Below are positions 58,711 to 64,000 of a stretch of 64,000 nucleotides of DNA, piece by piece. The notes under the pieces were generated by a model. The model ran no database searches and was not told where the DNA came from. It worked only from the letters and a program-made list of their open reading frames with translations. Source of the stretch: Chamaecyparis obtusa (taxonomy: Eukaryota; Streptophyta; Pinopsida; Cupressales; Cupressaceae); assembly GCA_027943335.1 (NCBI GenBank), contig BSBK01006027.1, positions 124,001 to 188,000 on the forward strand. The letters are read 5' to 3'. Numbering within the stretch: the first letter of the stretch is position 1; each line of letters opens with the position of its first letter. A program made the translations under genes and the position numbers.

Positions 58711-60364
58711 ATCTCAAAAGGATGTTGATTGGATAGATCAATGTTTTGAAACAAATGATCTTAAGAGCCTTTGGGGAGCCAAGTTTTGGATTTTCTTATT
58801 GGGTTTGATTTCTCACTTCTTTGAGGTGGAGACAACAATTCAGGTTCCAGGGTGTTTTGGACAATCTTTTTAATGGATAAGGACCCACTTTCAAGCATTC
58901 AAATAAAAAAAGATAACGATCACACGTCTGAAAATAATCTGGCAAGGGACAAAGAAACCTTGCAGGAGATAAGAAATAGTGACAATGGATTTGACAACAT
59001 CTTTGAAGTGTTTATGTTCTTGGAAATGATTTTGTTATTTGAAAATATTCAAGCATAATTTCTACCCTAAGGAGTTGGTTGAGTGTGAAAATCCTCTCTT
59101 GTTGACTTAGGTACACTTCAAGAGCTAATCAAAATATGATCATCACTAAGCATGCAATGGCTTCAGTCATGATGTCATATTATCTGACTCCAAATGATCA
59201 AGAAGGCACAATATCATGAGTGTCTTGGGGAGGTTACTATCCTCCTTGTACTTGGATTATCACACTTTTAGGGGTGAACCAGGTAGCTTCTATTATAGGG
59301 ATCTTAGTGAGGGTCTCTATTCAAATACATTATTTATGTTTGTGCACACACTATTTAGGCATATAGCCCCACAAAGAACCTTAGCATAAGTAGTCACATA
59401 AACATGATTGAGACCGTGAGGCCCTACTGATGTGTTAGGTGAGAGTCATACTAATGTGTTAGGTGAGATTCGTGTATAAGATCAAATGGCATCTGGCTTA
59501 TGAGGCTTTAACCCCAAGAAGAAAATTTGATTAACGTGAATTAGAGTGGTGGGATTACACCTCATTCTCATGTGGGTCATTCCTGGGAGCTTTTTACCTC
59601 AACTAGTAGGCCCATCTAAAGGATGAAATTAAAAGAATGAATTAGCAATGAAAGGAGTCTAGATTTCTAATTTTCCCTCAAGGGGAAAAGAGTATACTCT
59701 CGTATCCAATGTTTTTTCTCTCAAACACACTTATTCATTCCCAAAGTCCCTATTAAAGAATATTTTTAAATGAGTCTAGGTTTATGATTGTCTCAAAGAG
59801 ACAAGAGCATATTCCCCTATCACTTAACAAAACACTACAAGTGAACTTTTGTTAATATTGCCTAGAAAAGAGATTAATGAAAACATAATGTTTGTTTGTA
59901 TCTCCTAGACAACCTACAACACCAATAATATTAGTAGTTTTCAAATGATTCTTTGACCAGTGTCCTACAACAAAAAGATGTTTGTAGTTTGAGATGAGAA
60001 AATGTTGGTGACTTTGGCAAGTGATATTTTTATCAAACGATCTACAAAAATATGTTAGAACCTACAAAACTAAAGGTCAAGGGTAATATGAAGCCAAAAT
60101 AATCACCAAAATCCAAAAACACCAAGATTTATGACCCCAAAAATGCCCTATATTCTTGATATGAGTAAACAGGGAATAAGACTCTGGTGTGCAAACTTGT
60201 ACGAGTCACTATACTACACAATATGAGTAAACATGAAATGAACTTTCTGATATGAGAATATGTAGGAAATAGTATGAGAAATGCAAGATTGTAGTACAAG
60301 TAAATTGTTGATCCCTATGTTATGTTGTCTATTAGTGTCTAACACTTAGTCATTTTCAAGGCAA
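58711..60364. other. unassigned AT-rich sequence
   Basis: No gene supported. It contains the 24-bp tandem repeat at 59425-59472. It may include leader or LTR sequence belonging to F2, but no primer site or LTR terminus was recognised. Confidence 0.4.
59425..59472. repeat. 24-bp direct tandem repeat, two copies
   Basis: TACTGATGTGTTAGGTGAG plus 5 bases at 59425-59448 is repeated at 59449-59472 with three substitutions (TACTAATGTGTTAGGTGAG). Confidence 0.85.
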
Positions 60365-61544
60365 TGTTGGTCGGTCATCACTGCGACCAAGCCATCTTAT
60401 AAAGGTCCAGTTATGTTTAGACTTGTATTTTGTATAGTTACTGAGCAATAGTTACTACCGAGCAAGCCAAAGGTTGCTGAGTACTTCGGTAGTTGCTGAG
60501 TAGGGTATATGTCGAGTTGTATAGAAGAGTCAGTGTTGAGCACCAGTATATGAAGAATAGTTTTGACCAAGTATTAGAGACTTCATATGTCGAGGAAGCT
60601 AGTTTTGACATATGTGTTTGTAATGGAACAAATACCAAGGTAAACCATTTTGGCTAACTTTTATTCAATATTTAATAATTGTTGAGGGAATCAAGGAGTT
60701 TATTATGCTTTGTATTTCTAATCATTAATCCTTATGTAATCCATGTAACCTATTAGAAAAAGGTAATGTTTAAGTGACATAAGTAATGAATCTAGATCGT
60801 TGATCTTGATATAGAAGCTTGATCAGATATTTGTATAAGGTGAGATATAAACCCTAAAATGATGTATGTAAGTAAGTAGAACAAAGAGATCTCATGTACC
60901 TAGAATAGAGAAGTGTTTTGATTATCAGATGTAGAGATCAGGCAGAGTAACTGAGCAGAGAAGTGAAGGACATAACATAGCTACATTTGATTTTGAGATC
61001 AGATAAGTATTAGAAAGAGGAGATCTGTAATCAACATCTATAGTGCAAACTGAAGGATTAGGTACTGATACATTTTATCAGGTGAATCAGGTTAAATCTC
61101 TTTACAGAGTAGTCCTAACAGGATTTCATAAATCTCTTAACTGAGTGCTTACTTAGTTGTAAGTTTCAAATCCTTTAATCAAGGTAGATTGTATAAGTTT
61201 GTAATCTCTTAATAGGGTAGACCCCTCATAGGGTAGATCATCTAAAGTGATCAAACATTGTATCCCTAACATGCACACTTTAATACTCTAGTAGTGAAGA
61301 TTTGTGGGTGTCATCCCCACCCCAGTTTTACCTTTCAATGGTTTTTGGGTAACCAAAATCTTTGTGTTATGTGTTTCATTTGATGGATGAAGTTAGAATG
61401 TTAGATCTATTTTAGTATTGAAATTCATGTTTATGGTATGTATGTGGAATTAGTTTTAAAGTATCAAATATTGGAGATATCTAATTCACCTCCCCCCTGC
61501 CCCCCTCTCTTAGTATCTCACTTTCCCATATTATATTTCCAACA
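60365..61544 (+). repeat. G 5' LTR
   Basis: About 1180 bp. The right end is fixed by the primer site; the left end is chosen at TGTTGGTCGG, which mirrors CCAACA. Hairpin GTGGG (61304-61308) with CCCAC (61316-61320). C-rich tract at 61492-61507. Without a second LTR the left end is tentative. Confidence 0.75.
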
Positions 61545-61546
61545 AT

Positions 61547-61558
61547 TGGTATCAGAGA
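61547..61558 (+). other. G tRNA-Met primer binding site
   Basis: TGGTATCAGAGA two bases after CCAACA, identical to that of N-I. Confidence 0.93.
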
Positions 61559-61607
61559 TTAGGTCTCTTAAAAGAAGTCTAATCACTTGAGAATTAAGGT
61601 CTTGGAG

Positions 61608-62961
61608 ATGGAGGTTTGTAAGTTGGGAAAGATCGTAGAGAATTAGAATATTGACATCCATCTTGCATTGCACCAGCTTGAAGCAGCCACATGAGAACTG
61701 AAGAAATCTTTGAACAAAAGGAAATAATTGGCAATCCAACTGAATGACACACAATATCAAGAAGAGGATACTAAAGGTCTATTTGATAATGGTAATTCCA
61801 CTTAAAGTGATGTAGCAATAATAGATCTATTAGAAAGAAATAACACACTGAATGAAGACCTCAAAAGTCTAAAGAGAGAATATTAAATCCAATCAATAAG
61901 ACTATGTGAAATGATTTAACAGAAAAAGAAAGTTGAAGAAGATAAGACAATGGTTGAAGAAGATAAGAGACTAATGGGTACAAGAATTGATGAAAAGACA
62001 TGTGATATGAAGAAATTGACACACAATCAATTGGACATGGTCAATCAACTATTACTTGCTAAGCAAGAGTTGAATGGGAAGGACATGGAAATTAAAAATT
62101 TGAGATCAGAGAACAATCAACTAAAGAATGAGTTAAGATCTGAAAAGGAACGTAATGAGAGGATGAACAAGACAAATGAAGTTGTGAAGTATTTTGAGGA
62201 ATGGATGATGTCACCAAAAAGACCCAATGACATCTCTGGATTAGGTCATGATGAGCACCTATCATCCACTGAAGAAGGAGAATCATCAAAGAATGGAGAA
62301 TAGAGAAATGCTAAGCCAAAGAAAAATAAACCTACATGCCATCATTATGGAAAGCTTGGACACAACAAACATCTGCAGAAACAAGAATGGTAAGTCCAAT
62401 TCCAAACCAAAATTCAATGGAAATTGTTTTAAATGTAAGAATCATGGACATCAAGCACATTAATGCAGGTCAAAGGTTAGTAATCCACCTACAACACTTA
62501 GATTTCAAGGACATTGTTACAACTATCAGACATATAGTCATAGAGCATAAGAATGTAGATCCAATGCAAAACCTAAGTGGACATCTAATAAGCAGAGTAA
62601 TGTACCAAGGAAAGGTAACACATTTAATTGGGACTAAAATACATGGTATAGTTATCATTATTGTAGAGAATATGGTCATATTAGAGAAAACTGTATGAAG
62701 ACACATTTTAGAGGTAAATCCAAGAGTTGGATGAGTGGAAGCTTGGTTTTTTACAAATGCCACATGACTGGTCACATAAAAAGAGACTGTAGAGCACAAG
62801 CATCGAGTAATGAACAATTCAAAAGCAATGAGATTTTTGAACAAATAAGGGATCAGATGAACAAGACATGGAGAAGGAAAGAGGAAACAAGTAGTAGTGG
62901 ATCTAGTGAACCTGAGGTCACCCAATCTAATGGATCAGGTGATCACACTACTTCTAACTAA
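61608..62961 (+). pseudogene. G gag-like protein, coiled coil and five zinc-knuckle units
   Basis: ATG at 61608 (MEVCKLGKIVEN then stop). A long charged helix follows; 61950-62303 is open (QELNGKDMEIKNLRSENNQL, KNELRSEKERNERMN), strongly coiled-coil in pattern. After a frame shift come five knuckle units: CHHYGKLGH, CFKCKNHGHQAH, CYNYQTYSHRA, YHYCREYGHIRENC and FYKCHMTGHIKRDC, each missing at least one ligand. The Ser/Glu-rich tail ends TTSN at 62961. No UBN2 or Retrotrans_gag core is visible. Same design as family N ORF1, with a different sequence and one more knuckle. Confidence 0.72.
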
Positions 62962-63058
62962 GAAAAGAAAGTATGTGAGGAACTAAATTTTCTAATGTCA
63001 TATTTTACACCAGTTCCTAACATTTGATATGTTAAAGTCCATAATTGCATGAATTAAG

Positions 63059-64000
63059 TGTTAGAATAACTAAGAGGGGGGTGAATCAGTTATCCAGTGT
63101 CCCAATTCAAAATGTATAATCCAAAACAAATTCTTCAACTTCTACTACTCGGTAGACATAAAATACTTTCATTGTCTATGTTTTTATTGATTGTTAGTCT
63201 AAACTTTATAATAGATACCAATCAAATCTAACATGTAATATGCAAAGTATGATAACAAACAAATATCACAATCAACACATAACACAAGATATTTAACAAG
63301 GAAACCTTGTGAAGGGAAAAACCACCTGGGACCAGCAACCCAAAATTGTTCACTCTTCTAAAGTGAGGTCAGTGAAGACCCAACCCTGTTAAAGGTTACA
63401 AACAAACTGTTAGGTGTGACCTTGTTAGAGGATTTTAGACCAGAAGTTATCGTCCAACCAACAGTCACTCTGGGGTTGACAGGATAACAATGTTTACTCT
63501 ATGAATGAAACATCAAAAGACTTTCATAGTCCACTTGGTTAAGAGATTTGACTATGTACAATGGTTAAATATGTAACAGTAGATGATCTGCCTTGAAACA
63601 ACTTCAATTACAGTTTACAGATCAATGTTCAGCTCATTCAAATCTTTCTGATCAATATTCCACTTCAGATTCAATACTATATCAACTTACTATCCATCAA
63701 TAATAACTCTCTATAGCTTGGTAATTGTTATGCAGCTCGGTTCTTATTAACCAATATGATTAGAATGAAGTATCTTTTTCTTCCTCCGGCTTAAGTTTCA
63801 TAATGAAACCAATGTCTCTTATATAGATGAGTAAATCATTTTCTTTTCCTCCATCAGATTTTGCCGCTTAATCATATTCATAGATTTTGCCACTTTAGGC
63901 TTCCTCGGCTGACATGTCAGTAACATGTTTCAATCTGCTCCATTAGATCCCTTTTGATTTATGTTAGCCATCGATCTTCATAACAAACATTATTTGTTAC
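63059..64000 (-). mobile_element. H: LTR of another element, runs off the window
   Basis: Starts TGTTAGAATAACTAAGAGG with a G6 tract and GTGAATCAGTTATC, closely like the C LTR start (AACTTAGAGG...GTGAATTAGTTATC). It contains a short hairpin TGGG (63327-63330) with CCCA (63339-63342) and CCTTGTTAGAGG-type motifs. At least 942 bp long; the internal region is outside the window. The minus orientation is inferred from similarity to N and C. Confidence 0.78.

Larger units (their letters stand above)
60365..63058 (+). mobile_element. G: LTR element related in layout to family N, truncated by H
   Basis: 5' LTR 60365-61544 (TGTTGG...CCAACA), a tRNA-Met primer site, and a gag-like ORF with coiled coil and five knuckle units ending at 62961. 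It is then cut at 63058 by H. No pol is seen in the visible part. The LTR has the same ordered boxes as N and C: CCTAACAGG-like repeats, GTGGG/CCCAC hairpin, GTGTTATGTGTT, C-rich tract, end. The preceding GGCAA (60360-60364) would be the left target copy. Confidence 0.82.

Noticed and set aside
60306..60330. TGTTGATCCCTATG as the left end of the G LTR
   Set aside because: TGTTGGTCGG at 60365 mirrors the CCAACA right end better and matches the TGTTGG start of N, C and the TRIM.

Overview
The window is repeat DNA from a plant nuclear genome. I find no intact host gene, no tRNA or rRNA gene and no bacterial feature. The plant assignment rests on Ty1/copia and Ty3/gypsy LTR retrotransposons primed from initiator tRNA-Met (TGGTATCAGAGC-type sites next to the LTRs), a plant L1-type LINE relic, AT-rich background and dense nested insertion. 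A large, repeat-bloated genome such as a gymnosperm is plausible, but the sequence alone does not prove it.

Layout (names are mine). 1-2440: AT-rich unassigned repeat DNA. 2441-6404: F1, a minus-strand Ty3/gypsy-like gag-protease element without reverse transcriptase. 6425-6600: (AC)13(AT)74. About 6780-8880: LINE relic, plus strand. 10195-10360 and 40886-44179: two halves of X, a decayed minus-strand ORF of about 1150 codons. X is split by N-I (10361-40885, plus strand, target duplication GGAGG). N-I is itself split twice. N-II (11312-18527, minus, duplication AAACA) sits in its 5' LTR. A copia element C (22641-38589, minus) sits in its second ORF. C carries a 335-bp TRIM (27519-27853, duplication ACTCC) and, in its right-hand LTR, a permuted copia fragment E (29486-37987). 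The LTR of E holds a gypsy gag-protease element D (30526-37602). The deepest path is therefore X > N-I > C > E > D.

45432-58508: F2, a second copy of F, split by N-III (46278-53506, minus, duplication GTTAA) and by a 1304-bp solo LTR (54932-56235, duplication GAACT). 60365-63058: element G (plus), cut by element H (63059 to the window end).

The most interesting object is family N (three copies; G is a structural relative). These are about 7.2-kb LTR elements with about 1.1-kb LTRs, a tRNA-Met primer site and a polypurine tract, but no protease, integrase, reverse transcriptase or RNase H. They encode a coiled-coil protein with several CCHC zinc knuckles and a second protein of about 1050 residues that I do not recognise. 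X looks like a distant relative of that second protein. About half of the N LTR, the primer site, the polypurine tract and an LTR hairpin are shared with the pol-bearing copia element C. This suggests that C-like elements supplied the enzymes that moved N. All copies here carry stops or frameshifts, so every ORF is called a pseudogene.
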